From the NCBI RefSeq assembly GCF_014204865.1, contig NZ_JACHMG010000001.1, positions 1 to 64,000 on the forward strand: DNA of 64,000 nucleotides, written 5' to 3'. The translations under genes and the position numbers were made by a program. This document shows positions 45,613 through 54,826 of this stretch, piece after piece; within the stretch, counting starts at the first letter, position 1; each line of letters begins with the position of its first letter. The stretch comes from Amycolatopsis jiangsuensis (GTDB lineage Bacteria; Actinomycetota; Actinomycetes; Mycobacteriales; Pseudonocardiaceae). The notes under the pieces were generated by a model. The model did not search any database and had not been told where the DNA came from. It saw only the letters and a list, made by a program, of their open reading frames with translations.

Positions 45613-46671
45613 GTGGCCGGAACCGCACCGGGTGGAGCCGCCCGTCCCGACGTCCCCGACGACGCCCCGGCCACGAGCGTGGCCCAGTCCCGCTTCCCGA
45701 TCCCCGACGCGGCGGCGCTGAGCCTGCTCGGCTCACGCGACGAGAACCTGCGCGTCGCCGAGGAGCTGCTCGCCGCGGACGTGCACGTGCGCGGCAACGA
45801 GGTCACCCTGACCGGCCTTCCCGCCGACGTCGCCTTCGCCGAACGCGTCTTCACCGAGCTGGTGCAGCTCGCCGGCGGCGGCCAGCAGGTCGGGCCGGAC
45901 ACCGTGCGGCGCACCGTCGGCATGCTCTCCAGCGGCGACGCCTCGCCGGCCGAAGTGCTCAGCCTCAACATCGTCTCCCGGCGGGGCAAGACGATCCGGC
46001 CCAAGACGCTCAACCAGAAGCGCTACGTCGACGCGATCGACAAGCACACCGTCGTCTTCGGCATCGGCCCGGCCGGCACCGGCAAGACCTACCTCGCGAT
46101 GGCCAAGGCCGTGCAGGCCCTGCAGGCCAAACAGGTCACCCGCATCGTGCTCACCCGCCCCGCGGTCGAAGCCGGCGAGCGGCTCGGCTACCTGCCCGGC
46201 ACGCTCAACGAGAAGATCGACCCGTACCTGCGCCCGCTCTACGACGCACTGCACGACATGATCGAGCCCGAGTCCATCCCGCGGCTCATGCAGGCGGGCA
46301 CGATCGAGATCGCACCGCTGGCCTACATGCGCGGGCGTACCCTCAATGACGCTTTCATCATCCTCGACGAGGCACAGAACACCACGCCCGAGCAGATGAA
46401 GATGTTCCTCACCCGGCTGGGATTCGGCGCCAAGATCGTGGTCACCGGCGACGTCACCCAGGTCGACCTGCCCACCGGGCAGCGCAGCGGGCTGCGGGTC
46501 GTGCGCGAGATCCTCGAGGGCGTCGACGACCTGCACTTCGCCGAGCTGACCAGTCAGGACGTGGTGCGGCACAAGCTGGTCGGCGACATCGTCGACGCCT
46601 ACGAGAAGTGGCAGGCCGCCCACGACGCACAGCAGCCGCAGGCAGGCGGCTGGAAGGGCTCCCGCCGATGA
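45613..46671 (+). CDS. phoH: PhoH-family ATPase
   Basis: This 352-residue protein has an N-terminal KH-like part ([26 protein letters not shown]) and a P-loop ATPase with [10 protein letters not shown] at about residues 150-159 and IILDEAQN as Walker B. Proteins of this group are linked to RNA metabolism and work with YbeY. The GTG at 45613 is preferred for CAGAGG ahead of it; the frame is open further upstream into the HIT gene. Its stop overlaps the ybeY start (ATGA). Confidence 0.93.
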   Translation: MAGTAPGGAARPDVPDDAPATSVAQSRFPIPDAAALSLLGSRDENLRVAEELLAADVHVRGNEVTLTGLPADVAFAERVFTELVQLAGGGQQVGPDTVRRTVGMLSSGDASPAEVLSLNIVSRRGKTIRPKTLNQKRYVDAIDKHTVVFGIGPAGTGKTYLAMAKAVQALQAKQVTRIVLTRPAVEAGERLGYLPGTLNEKIDPYLRPLYDALHDMIEPESIPRLMQAGTIEIAPLAYMRGRTLNDAFIILDEAQNTTPEQMKMFLTRLGFGAKIVVTGDVTQVDLPTGQRSGLRVVREILEGVDDLHFAELTSQDVVRHKLVGDIVDAYEKWQAAHDAQQPQAGGWKGSRR

Positions 46672-47219
46672 GCATCGAGATCGCCAACGAGTCCGGCGCC
46701 GACGTCGACGAGGCGTCGATCGTCTCGGCCGCCCGCTTCGCCCTCGACAAGATGGACGTCAGCCCGCTCGCCGAGCTGTCCATCCTGTGCGTCACCCTCG
46801 ACGTGATGGAGGACCTGCACCAGCGGTGGATGGACCTGCCGGGACCCACCGACGTGATGTCCTTCCCGATGGACGAGCTGGACTCCTCCCGCCGCCCGGA
46901 CGCACCGGACGCCTCACCGGCGCTGCTCGGCGACATCGTGCTGTGCCCGGCCTTCGCGAAGGACCAGGCGAAGGCGGCCGGGCACTCGCTGCTCGACGAG
47001 CTGCACCTGCTCACCGTGCACGGGGTGCTGCACCTGCTCGGCTACGACCACGCCGAGCCGGCCGAGGAACGCGAGATGTTCGGCCTGCAGAAGCGCATCC
47101 TCGGCGAGTTCCAGGCCGCGCTCGACGCACTCGACGCGCGCGACGCGCAGCGCAACGCCGACGACCGCGTGCTCGGCATCGCCGGGCTCGACACCCCGGC
47201 CCCCGGGGAAACCCCCTAG
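46668..47219 (+). CDS. ybeY: Endoribonuclease YbeY (rRNA maturation factor)
   Basis: This 183-residue protein has the zinc motif H-x3-H-x5-H in [20 protein letters not shown] and the preceding [12 protein letters not shown], both diagnostic. It takes part in 16S rRNA 3'-end maturation and ribosome quality control. The tail after residue 150 ([18 protein letters not shown]) is an extra actinobacterial extension. ATGA overlap with phoH shows coupling. Confidence 0.95.
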   Translation: MSIEIANESGADVDEASIVSAARFALDKMDVSPLAELSILCVTLDVMEDLHQRWMDLPGPTDVMSFPMDELDSSRRPDAPDASPALLGDIVLCPAFAKDQAKAAGHSLLDELHLLTVHGVLHLLGYDHAEPAEEREMFGLQKRILGEFQAALDALDARDAQRNADDRVLGIAGLDTPAPGETP

Positions 47220-47229
47220 GACCGCGAAA

Positions 47230-48573
47230 ATGGGCAGTCCCACGGCACAGCTCGTCGTCGCGATCGCACTGGTGCTGTTCGCCGGCGTCTTCGCCGCGGC
47301 CGACGCCGCGATCGGCACCGTCTCGCAGGCTCGCGTCGACGGGCTCGTGCGCGGCGGACGCGGTGGCGCGCGCCGGCTCGCCGCGATCGTCGCCGAACGC
47401 CGCCGGCACATCAACCTGCTGCTCCTGCTCCGGCTGGGCTGTGAGCTGACCGCCACGGTCCTGGTCACGCTGTCCTTCCTCGCGTGGTTCGACCGGCTGT
47501 GGCTCGCGGTCCTGCTGTCGGCGGTGGTCATGGTGGTGGTCAGCTACGTGCTGATCGGCGTCGGCCCGCGCACCATCGGCCGCCAGCACCCGTACCGCGT
47601 CGGGATGATCGTGGCCGGTCCGGTCCGCGTGCTCGGTTCGGTGCTCGGCCCGCTGTCGCGGCTGCTCATCGTGATCGGCAACGCGATCACCCCCGGCCAG
47701 GGTTTCCGCGAGGGCCCGTTCACCTCCGAGGTGGAGCTGCGTGAGCTGGTCGACCTCGCGCAGGAACGCGGGGTGGTGGAGGACTCCGAGCGGGAGATGA
47801 TCCACTCGGTGTTCGAACTGGGCGACACGGTGGCGCGCGAGGTGATGGTCCCGCGCACCGAGATCGTCTGGATCGAGCGGGCCAAGACCGTGCGCCAGGC
47901 GCTCGCGCTCGCCCTGCGCACCGGCTTCACCCGTGTCCCGGTGATCGACGATTCGGTCGACGACATCTGCGGGGTGGTCAACATCAAGGACCTGATGTCG
48001 GCCTACCTGGACCCGGACGGGCCGAGCACGCTGGTCGGAGCGGTGATGAACCCGGCTGGTTTCGTTCCCGATTCCAAGCGGCTCGACGAGCTGCTGAAGG
48101 AAATGCAGCGCACGCACAACCACATGGCGATCGCGGTCGACGAGTACGGCGGCACCGCGGGTCTGCTGACGATCGAGGACATCCTCGAGGAGATCGTCGG
48201 CGAGATCACCGACGAGTCCGACACCGAGGAACGACCCGACGTGGAGGAGCTCGAGGAGGGCGCGGTGCGCGTGTCGTCCCGGCTCGGGGTGGACGACCTC
48301 GGCGAGCTGTTCGGCGTCGACCTGGAAGACCACGACGTGGAGACGGTCGGCGGGCTGCTCGCGCAGCGACTGGGTAGGGTCCCGCTGCCGGGGGCCGAAG
48401 CCGAGGTCGCCGGCCTTCGGCTGTTCGCCGAGGGGGGCAAGGACCGCCGCGGGCGCATGCGGATCACCTCGGTGGTGGTCCACCCGGCCGACGCCGCGGA
48501 GGGGCCCGGCACCCGCCGGCGCACCCGGGTGCCCCAGCCCGACGAAAGCGACAGGAGAGTCGAACATGCCTGA
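47230..48573 (+). CDS. CNNM/CBS-domain membrane protein (CorC/hemolysin family)
   Basis: This 447-residue protein has an N-terminal DUF21 membrane domain with about four helices (residues 5-145). Two CBS domains follow (EVMVPRTEIVWIE through VVNIKDLMSAY, and the second through TIEDILEEIVGEI), then a C-terminal CorC_HlyC domain. Relatives act in Mg2+/Co2+ efflux or transporter regulation. It lies in the conserved ybeY-CBS-era order. Its end overlaps the following gene by 8 bases. Confidence 0.9.
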   Translation: MGSPTAQLVVAIALVLFAGVFAAADAAIGTVSQARVDGLVRGGRGGARRLAAIVAERRRHINLLLLLRLGCELTATVLVTLSFLAWFDRLWLAVLLSAVVMVVVSYVLIGVGPRTIGRQHPYRVGMIVAGPVRVLGSVLGPLSRLLIVIGNAITPGQGFREGPFTSEVELRELVDLAQERGVVEDSEREMIHSVFELGDTVAREVMVPRTEIVWIERAKTVRQALALALRTGFTRVPVIDDSVDDICGVVNIKDLMSAYLDPDGPSTLVGAVMNPAGFVPDSKRLDELLKEMQRTHNHMAIAVDEYGGTAGLLTIEDILEEIVGEITDESDTEERPDVEELEEGAVRVSSRLGVDDLGELFGVDLEDHDVETVGGLLAQRLGRVPLPGAEAEVAGLRLFAEGGKDRRGRMRITSVVVHPADAAEGPGTRRRTRVPQPDESDRRVEHA

Positions 48574-48904
48574 CCTCGACGCCGAGGACCAGAAGCTCGT
48601 CACGCTGGCCCGTTCGGCGCGGGCCCGCACCGGAGCCGCGGAAGGCGCCGCCGTGCGCGACAGCGACGGCCGGACCTACGCCGCGACCACCGTCGACCAG
48701 CCCTCGTTCCGGCTCACCGCGGTGCAGGCCGCGGTCGCCGCCGCGCTGTCCAGCGGGGCCGAGGGCTTCGAAGCGGCCGCCGTGGTGACCGCCGATGCGC
48801 TCGTGGACGAGGCGTCCGTGCACGCGGTGCGGGACGTGGCGAAGCAGGCGCCGATCCTGCGTGCCGATCCGGCGGGCGAGATCGCCGAGGTGCTTAAGCC
48901 ATGA
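48566..48904 (+). CDS. Cytidine-deaminase-like protein lacking catalytic zinc motifs
   Basis: This 112-residue protein follows the cytidine deaminase fold layout (LVTLARSARARTGAAEGAAVRDSDGRTYAATTV, then LTAVQAAVAAALSSGAEGFEAAAVVTA). The HAE metal/proton-shuttle motif is replaced by TAVQAA, and the PCxxC motif is absent. It matches the position of M. tuberculosis Rv2365c between the CBS protein and Era. Deaminase activity is therefore unlikely; a structural or regulatory role beside Era is possible. Its stop overlaps the era start (ATGA). Confidence 0.78.
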   Translation: MPDLDAEDQKLVTLARSARARTGAAEGAAVRDSDGRTYAATTVDQPSFRLTAVQAAVAAALSSGAEGFEAAAVVTADALVDEASVHAVRDVAKQAPILRADPAGEIAEVLKP

Positions 48905-49800
48905 CCGAGCCGCACCGGTCCGGTTTCGCCTGCTTCGTCGGGCGGCCCAACGCGGGAAAGTCGACGCTCACCAACGCTCTCGTCGGCACCAAGATCGCCA
49001 TCACCTCGAGCAAACCGCAGACCACCCGGCACGCGATCCGCGGCATCGTGCACCGCGCCGACGCGCAGCTGGTGATCATCGACACGCCCGGTCTGCACCG
49101 TCCGCGCACGCTGCTCGGACAGCGGCTCAACGACGTCGTGCACGAGACCTGGTCCGAAGTGGACGTGGTCGGATTCTGCGTCCCGGCCGACGAGAAGGTC
49201 GGCCCCGGCGACCGGTTCATCGCCGAGGAGCTGAAGAAGATCGCGCGCCGCACACCGGTGCTCGGCATCGTCACCAAGACCGATCTGGTCGCACCCGAGC
49301 GGGTCGCGGAGCAGCTGCTCGCGCTGCAGCAGGTGATGGAGTTCGCCGAGCTCGTCCCGGTGTCCGCAGTGGACGGGTTCCAGGTCGGCACGGTCGCCGA
49401 CCTGCTGGTGGCGCGGCTGCCCGAGGGACCGCAGCTGTACCCGGGCGGCGAGCTGACCGACGAACCCGAGCAGACGCTCATCGCGGAGCTGATCCGGGAG
49501 GCCGCGCTCGAGGGCGTGCGCGACGAGCTGCCGCATTCGATCGCGGTCACCGTGGAGGAAATGCTGCCGCACGAGGGCCGGGACGACCTGATCGACGTGC
49601 ACGCGCTGCTGTACGTCGAGCGGCCCAGCCAGAAGGGGATCATCCTCGGCCACCGCGGGGCGCGGCTGCGCGAGGTCGGCTCCACCGCACGCGGACACAT
49701 CGAACGGCTGCTGGGCTCGAAGGTCTACCTCGATCTGCACGTGAAGATCGCCAAGGACTGGCAGCGCGATCCGAAGCAGCTGCGGCGGCTCGGGTTCTGA
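48901..49800 (+). CDS. era: GTPase Era, ribosome assembly factor
   Basis: This 299-residue protein has GTPase motifs GRPNAGKST (residues 14-22), DTPGLHRP and TKTD, and a C-terminal KH domain with GIILGHRGARLREVGSTAR. Era binds the 3' end of 16S rRNA during 30S maturation, in the same process as YbeY upstream and RsmE. Length and motifs are intact. Confidence 0.97.
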   Translation: MTEPHRSGFACFVGRPNAGKSTLTNALVGTKIAITSSKPQTTRHAIRGIVHRADAQLVIIDTPGLHRPRTLLGQRLNDVVHETWSEVDVVGFCVPADEKVGPGDRFIAEELKKIARRTPVLGIVTKTDLVAPERVAEQLLALQQVMEFAELVPVSAVDGFQVGTVADLLVARLPEGPQLYPGGELTDEPEQTLIAELIREAALEGVRDELPHSIAVTVEEMLPHEGRDDLIDVHALLYVERPSQKGIILGHRGARLREVGSTARGHIERLLGSKVYLDLHVKIAKDWQRDPKQLRRLGF

Positions 49801-49861
49801 TCCGGCGCCCGCCCTCGGCGGGTAGTGTGCCCTGGGCAGCGCGACCACAGGGGGCAAGCAC

Positions 49862-50200
49862 ATGACCGGTCCGTACCCGCCGCCCGGCGGGCCGTATCCG
49901 CCGCCGCAGCCGTACCCGTACTCCTACGGGCCACCGCCGGACAACCACCTCGTGTGGGCCATCCTCAGCACGGTGTTCTGCTGCCTGCCGCTCGGGATCG
50001 TCTCGATCGTCAAGGCGAGCCAGGTGAACTCCCTGTGGTACCAAGGGTTTCCGGCGGAGGCGCACCGGGCCGCGGAAGAGGCGCGGAAATGGGCGATGTG
50101 GTCGGCGATCAGCATCGGCATCCTGATCGGCCTGTACGTGCTGTTCCTGGTGGTGGTCTTCCTGATCGTCGGTACGTCGGTGAGCCGGTTCACGCCGTGA
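49862..50200 (+). CDS. CD225/dispanin-family small membrane protein
   Basis: This 112-residue protein has a Pro/Tyr-rich N-terminal tail (about 26 residues), then the CD225 pattern NHLVWAILSTVFCCLPLGIVSIVKASQVN with the CC pair, and a second membrane helix near the end. This is the fold of interferon-induced transmembrane proteins; the bacterial role is unknown. Its stop overlaps the next start (GTGA). Confidence 0.85.
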   Translation: MTGPYPPPGGPYPPPQPYPYSYGPPPDNHLVWAILSTVFCCLPLGIVSIVKASQVNSLWYQGFPAEAHRAAEEARKWAMWSAISIGILIGLYVLFLVVVFLIVGTSVSRFTP

Positions 50201-50646
50201 GCACTGTCTACACCGGAGTGCCGGCGCACGGCTCGCGTGCGCTGGCCCGGGCGCTGGCCGGGCCGGCCGCGGTGCTCGCCGGGGCCGGGGTGGCCTGCGC
50301 GGTGGTGTGGCTGGCCGATCCGACCACGCCCGGCGGTTTGCTCCCGGTGTGTCCCACCAAACTCCTTTTCGGCATCGACTGCCCTGGCTGTGGTGGGCTG
50401 CGGATGGCCTACAGCCTGATGCACGGCAACGTTTTCGCGGCCGTGCACTACAACGCGGTGGCGGTGGCGTTCGTGGTGCTGTTCGCCTGGAGCGGGCTTG
50501 CCTGGACGCTGGGCCGGGTGCGCGGCCGCGCCGTCCGTTCGTGGCTGCACTGGCGGTGGACCCCGGTCGCGGTCGGGGTGTTGTTCACGCTCTGGTTCGT
50601 GGTGCGCAACCTCCCGTTCGCGCCGTTCAGCGGCTTGTTCGTCTGA
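50197..50646 (+). CDS. DUF2752 membrane protein
   Basis: This 149-residue protein has about three membrane helices and the DUF2752 signature CPTKLLFGIDCPGCGGLRMAYSLMHGN, with three cysteines that could bind metal or form disulfides. Function unknown. GTGA overlap with the dispanin gene suggests that the two products act together. Confidence 0.83.
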   Translation: MSTVYTGVPAHGSRALARALAGPAAVLAGAGVACAVVWLADPTTPGGLLPVCPTKLLFGIDCPGCGGLRMAYSLMHGNVFAAVHYNAVAVAFVVLFAWSGLAWTLGRVRGRAVRSWLHWRWTPVAVGVLFTLWFVVRNLPFAPFSGLFV

Positions 50647-50829
50647 ATTTCGCCGGGGACGGAACCGCGATGGCGCGGTGGCCGTCGAAGGGGCTCGTGC
50701 CCTCCGCCGGGGCCCGCCTCGATGAGCCCGGACCGCACCAACCGAGTACGCTCCGCGCACCGGCCGTCCATGGTGGACGCTTCAGGCCGGGCACGTGCGA
50801 GCGGACCACGACACGAGGGGGAATTCCCG

Positions 50830-51885
50830 ATGACCGATCCCTACGGCCAGCCTGGCGGCCAGCCGCAGGGCGCGCCGCCGTTCGGTGCGCCGCCGGGACA
50901 GCCCGGTGTGCCGCAGGCGCCGGGTGGTTTTCCCGCCCAGCCGGGCGGATTCGGCCAGCCGGGACACCCCGGGCAGCCGCCCTCGGGCGGATACGGCCAG
51001 CCCGGCGGTTACGGTCAGCCCGGCGGATTCGGCGGGCCGCCACCCGGTTTCGGTCAGCCCGCGCCGTTCGGCGGCCCGAACCCGTACGGCCCGCCCGGCG
51101 GGTACGCGGACTGGGGCAAGCGCGCCGGGGCGTTCCTGATCGACTACGGCGCCATCATCGTCCTCTACGTCATTGCGATCATCCTGAGCTTCGCCTCGCC
51201 CACCGCCGCGGCGATCTTCTACGTCATCGGCGGGCTCGCGACGATCGGCTGGGGCATCTACAACCGGTGGATCCAGGGCGGTACCACCGGGCAGTCGCTC
51301 GGCAAGCGCATCGTCGGCATCAAGCTCGTGAGCGAGCAGACCGGGCAACCGATCGGCGCGGCGATGGCCTTCGCCCGCGACCTGGCCCACGTGCTCGACT
51401 CGGCGATCTGCTACCTCGGTTTCCTGTGGCCATTGTGGGACGAGCGCTCGCAGACGTTCGCGGACAAGATCCTGAGCACCGTCGTGGTGCCCGCCGAGGC
51501 CGCACCCGCCGCACCGCAGCCGGGTTACGGTCAGCCCGGTTTCGGTCAGCCCGGCGGATTCCCGCCCGCACCGCAACCCGGTTACGGTCAGCCCGGTCAG
51601 CAGCAGCCTGGTTTCGGTCAGCCGCCACCCGGGTTTGGGCAGCCCGGCCAGCCGCCGTCGGGCGGCTTCGCGCAGCCGGGCCAGCCGCCGTCGGGCGGCT
51701 TCGCGCAGCCGGGCCAGCCGCCGTCCGGTGGCTTCGGCCAGCCGCCCGCGGGGCCGGCTCCGTTCGACCGGCCCGAGCGCACCCAGATGCTCGATCCGGG
51801 CGGCAGCACCGCGGATCCCGGGCCGGAGCGAACCCAGATGATCAAGCCGGAGTCCGCGCCGAAGAGCGACCCGCCGCAGCACTGA
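50830..51885 (+). CDS. RDD-family membrane protein with Gly/Pro/Gln-rich tails
   Basis: This 351-residue protein has an N-terminal low-complexity tail of about 95 residues (GQPGG-type repeats). A central RDD domain follows (YADWGKRAGAFLIDYGAIIV, then GQSLGKRIVGIKLV), and then a C-terminal tail with 11-residue repeats. RDD proteins are polytopic, some being cation antiporters. The extreme end holds two near-identical motifs, PERTQMLDP and PERTQMIKP. The ATG follows GGGGGAATTCCCG. Confidence 0.85.
   Translation: MTDPYGQPGGQPQGAPPFGAPPGQPGVPQAPGGFPAQPGGFGQPGHPGQPPSGGYGQPGGYGQPGGFGGPPPGFGQPAPFGGPNPYGPPGGYADWGKRAGAFLIDYGAIIVLYVIAIILSFASPTAAAIFYVIGGLATIGWGIYNRWIQGGTTGQSLGKRIVGIKLVSEQTGQPIGAAMAFARDLAHVLDSAICYLGFLWPLWDERSQTFADKILSTVVVPAEAAPAAPQPGYGQPGFGQPGGFPPAPQPGYGQPGQQQPGFGQPPPGFGQPGQPPSGGFAQPGQPPSGGFAQPGQPPSGGFGQPPAGPAPFDRPERTQMLDPGGSTADPGPERTQMIKPESAPKSDPPQH
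51649..51747 (+). repeat. 33-bp in-frame tandem repeat in the RDD gene
   Basis: Copies at 51649-51681 and 51682-51714 are identical, and 51715-51747 is diverged. Each codes an 11-residue GQPPSGGFAQP-type unit in the C-terminal tail. Confidence 0.85.
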
Positions 51886-51925
51886 TCGCTTCACCAGCAT
51901 TGAGAAGTCGGGGAGAGACGCAGAC

Positions 51926-52399
51926 ATGACCAATCCTTACGGACAGCCGCAGCAGCCCTACGGCCAGCCCGGTTACGGCGCACCGTCCGGTGGCCAGCCG
52001 ATGCCCTACGGGCAGCAGCCGTACGGACAGCAGCAGCCCTACGGTGCCCCGCAGTACGGCCAGCAGGCGCCGTTCGGCCAGCCCGGCTACGGCGGCGGGC
52101 CGGGGGCACCCGGCGACCTCAACGCCATCAAGGAGTACAAGGGCTGGGCGATCGGCTGCATCTTCCTGATGTGGATCCTGGCGATCTTCGCGATCATCAA
52201 GTCCAACGAGGTCCGCACCTTCAAGATGCAGGGCAACTACGCGATGGCGCAGCAGGCCTCGCAGACCACGAAGACCCTGTGCCTGATCGCCACCATCTTC
52301 GGCGGCGTCGTCTACGCGCTCGCGATCGTGCTGGTCATCGTCGGGATCGTCGCCGCGACCGAGGTGCACACCCACTACTGCACCGGTTACTACTGCTGA
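51926..52399 (+). CDS. CD225/dispanin-like protein with Pro/Gln/Tyr-rich tail
   Basis: This 157-residue protein has a tail of about 65 residues rich in YGQ(P/Q)-type repeats, followed by a two-helix membrane part (KGWAIGCIFLMWILAIFAIIKSNEVRTFKMQGNYAMAQQASQTTKTLCLIATIFGG) that follows the CD225 layout. A Cys pair, HYCTGYYC, ends the protein. Function unknown. It is the second dispanin-like gene in 2.5 kb and shares its tail style with the RDD protein. Confidence 0.75.
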   Translation: MTNPYGQPQQPYGQPGYGAPSGGQPMPYGQQPYGQQQPYGAPQYGQQAPFGQPGYGGGPGAPGDLNAIKEYKGWAIGCIFLMWILAIFAIIKSNEVRTFKMQGNYAMAQQASQTTKTLCLIATIFGGVVYALAIVLVIVGIVAATEVHTHYCTGYYC

Positions 52400-52448
52400 A
52401 CCAGGGTGTCACCGCCCCGGCGTCGCCCGGAAGTGGGACGATGTCGAG

Positions 52449-53225
52449 GTGGTGAACCTCTACCGCGACACCGGGGTGGTGCTGCGCACGCACAAGCTGG
52501 GTGAGGCCGACCGGATCGTCACCCTGCTCACGCGGCGGCACGGCAAGGTCCGTGCGGTCGCCAAAGGAGTGCGCCGCACCTCGTCCCGGTTCGGTGCCCG
52601 GCTCGAGCCGTTCGGCCATGTGGACGTGCAGTTCTACCCCGGCCGCACGCTGGACGTGATCACCCAGGTCGAGACCGTGGACGCGTTCGCGCTGCCGCTG
52701 GTCGCCGACTACCAGCGCTACACCGCCGCCAGTGCCATCGCCGAGACCGCCGACCGGCTCTCCGCCGAGGAGGGCGAGCCGGTGCTCAAGCTGTACCTGC
52801 TGGTCGTCGGCGCGCTGCGGGCGCTGGCCGGCGGGCAACGCGACGCGTCGCTGGTGCTCGACGCGTTCTTCCTGCGGGCGATGGCCTACGCCGGGTGGGC
52901 GCCCGCGATCACCGAATGCGCCCGTTGCGGGCTGCCCGGCCCGCACGCCGCGTTCAACGTCGCCGCGGGCGGGTCGATGTGCCCGGACTGCCGGATCGCC
53001 GGATCGGTGCACCCCGCACCGGAGGTGCTCACCCTGCTGGACGCGTTGCTGCAGGGGGAGTGGCCGGTCGCCGAGGCCGCGCCCGGCATCACCCGGCGGG
53101 ACGCGTCCGGGCTGGTCGCGGCGCATCTGCAGTGGCATCTGGAACGGCAGTTGCGTTCGCTGCCGCTCGTGGAGCGGCGTGCCCGGGAGGCGGCCACGCA
53201 GGGGCAAGTAGGGTCACCCGGGTAG
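52449..53225 (+). CDS. recO: DNA repair protein RecO
   Basis: This 258-residue protein has an N-terminal OB fold (YRDTGVVLRTHKLGEADRIVTLLTRRHGKVRAVAKGVRR) and a C-terminal zinc site with CARCGLPGPHAAF and CPDC. RecO loads RecA in the RecFOR pathway. It starts at GTG (52449, or the next GTG at 52452). It is followed by uppS, as in mycobacteria. Confidence 0.95.
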   Translation: MVNLYRDTGVVLRTHKLGEADRIVTLLTRRHGKVRAVAKGVRRTSSRFGARLEPFGHVDVQFYPGRTLDVITQVETVDAFALPLVADYQRYTAASAIAETADRLSAEEGEPVLKLYLLVVGALRALAGGQRDASLVLDAFFLRAMAYAGWAPAITECARCGLPGPHAAFNVAAGGSMCPDCRIAGSVHPAPEVLTLLDALLQGEWPVAEAAPGITRRDASGLVAAHLQWHLERQLRSLPLVERRAREAATQGQVGSPG

Positions 53226-53255
53226 GGAAAGTCCACTCGGCAGGAGGACGGCGAA

Positions 53256-54077
53256 GTGCTGCGCAGGGGACGCGAGACCCGGGTGCCGGGGTATGAGCTG
53301 CGGGCACCGGACCCGCATCCCTCCGGCGCGAAGCCGCCGGAGATCCCGGCCGAGCTGGTCCCGAAGCACGTCGCGCTCGTCATGGACGGCAACGGACGCT
53401 GGGCCAACCAGCGCGGCCTGCCGCGGATCGAGGGTCACAAACGCGGCGAGGCGGTGATGGTCGACGTCGCGAGCGGCGCGGTCGAGCTGGGCGTGAAATG
53501 GCTTTCGGTGTACGCCTTCTCCACCGAGAACTGGAAGCGCAGCCCCGAGGAGGTGCGCTTCCTGATGGGGTTCAACCGGGACACCATCCGCCGCCAGGTG
53601 GACTACCTCGGCTCGATCGGCGTGCGCATCCGCTGGGCGGGCCGTCGCCCGAAGCTGTGGGCCAGCGTGATCAAGGAACTGCAGGTCGCCGAAGAGAAGA
53701 CCAAGCACAACACCGCGCTCAACATGACGATGTGCGTCAACTACGGCGGGCGCGCCGAACTGGGTGACGCGATGCGCCGGATCGCCCAGGACGTGGTGGC
53801 GGGCAAGGTGAACCCGGACAAGATCGACGAGCGCACCATCGCGAAGTACCTGTACCAGCCGGACATGCCGGACGTGGATCTGTTCCTGCGGCCCTCGGGC
53901 GAGCAGCGCACGTCGAACTTCATGCTGTGGCAGTCGGCGTACGCGGAGATGGTTTACCAGGACACGCTGTTCCCGGACTTCGACCGGACCTTCCTGTGGC
54001 GCGCGTGCCTGGATTTCGCCAAGCGCGACCGCCGGTTCGGTGCGGCCGTGGACCAGGCCGAGGGGAGCCGACCGTGA
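53256..54077 (+). CDS. uppS: Polyprenyl (decaprenyl) diphosphate synthase, cis-prenyltransferase
   Basis: This 273-residue protein has the five conserved cis-prenyltransferase regions, including [12 protein letters not shown] with the catalytic Asp, [12 protein letters not shown] and [19 protein letters not shown]. It makes the lipid carrier for cell-wall synthesis. It starts at GTG after AGGAGG. The stop overlaps the next start (GTGA). Confidence 0.95.
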   Translation: MLRRGRETRVPGYELRAPDPHPSGAKPPEIPAELVPKHVALVMDGNGRWANQRGLPRIEGHKRGEAVMVDVASGAVELGVKWLSVYAFSTENWKRSPEEVRFLMGFNRDTIRRQVDYLGSIGVRIRWAGRRPKLWASVIKELQVAEEKTKHNTALNMTMCVNYGGRAELGDAMRRIAQDVVAGKVNPDKIDERTIAKYLYQPDMPDVDLFLRPSGEQRTSNFMLWQSAYAEMVYQDTLFPDFDRTFLWRACLDFAKRDRRFGAAVDQAEGSRP

Positions 54078-54493
54078 GCACCGCGGAAGCCGCCGAAACC
54101 GGGGCCCTGCTGACCCAGGCCCGCGAAGCGCTGGAGCGTTACCTCGAAGTCCACGTGGACGACGACGGCGCGATCACCTTTTCGCACGGGGACGTGCCGT
54201 GCGTCGTGCAGGCCACCCGCCTGGCAGACGGCCTCACGGTGCTCAGCCTGACCTGCGTGGTCGCCTGGGACCGCCCGAACGACCCGGCGCTGGCGGTCGC
54301 GGTGGCCGAACGTGCCGGGCAGGGCCTGTTCGGCACACTGGGCCTGGGACACACCGACAACGGTGTGGACGTGACCCTCCGCTACGCCTTCCCGGCCGAG
54401 GGCATGGCGCCGTCACCGCTCGGAACCCTGCTGATGCTGGTGGTGTCGACCGCCTCGCAGCTCCGCGCCGAACTGCCCGGCGTCCAGGACTGA
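54074..54493 (+). CDS. YbjN/T3SS-chaperone-fold family protein
   Basis: This 139-residue protein has the compact alpha/beta pattern seen in YbjN-like proteins: a first helix ([13 protein letters not shown]), a beta sheet ([31 protein letters not shown]) and a terminal helix. It corresponds in position to M. tuberculosis Rv2360c beside uppS. Function unknown. It starts at GTG inside the uppS stop. Confidence 0.72.
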   Translation: MSTAEAAETGALLTQAREALERYLEVHVDDDGAITFSHGDVPCVVQATRLADGLTVLSLTCVVAWDRPNDPALAVAVAERAGQGLFGTLGLGHTDNGVDVTLRYAFPAEGMAPSPLGTLLMLVVSTASQLRAELPGVQD

Positions 54494-54826
54494 CAGCCCC
54501 CCACCGAACCCGCGTCGGCTGCCGTGTCGCAGTGCTGTCCTGTGGCGCTGTTGTCTCGCGCCGCCGTCCGGGTTGCCGGGCGTGTCGGTTGTGTGGCCCC
54601 GCTGCCCGCACCGCCCACAGGCAGTGGCGACGGCTCGTGAAGGTAAGTCTGTCTGTCGGGTGTGACGCGTGCGCCGATGCAGCCGCCCTGAACCACCGCC
54701 ACCATGGCCGAAATGGCCGTTCTGTCCACCTCTAACGGGTGACTTCCGCGCGAAACGTGCGTGACGGTCCCCTTCACTGCACCAGCGGGCGGCATTCCGT
54801 CGGAGGTGGCTGGCATCATCGCCTTC
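54494..54826. other. Non-coding gap between the YbjN-like and permease genes
   Basis: This 333-base interval has no ORF with recognisable similarity and no riboswitch that I recognise. It contains GT-rich and CCACC-rich stretches. It should hold the permease promoter. A GGAGG at 54802 lies ahead of a GTG at 54806, which is an alternative permease start. No match to a Zur-type box (TGAAAA-N-TTTTCA style) is visible. Confidence 0.5.

Noticed and set aside
54494..54826. Zur box ahead of the permease gene
   Set aside because: No AT-rich TGAAAA/TTTTCA dyad could be found by eye, so zinc control stays an inference.
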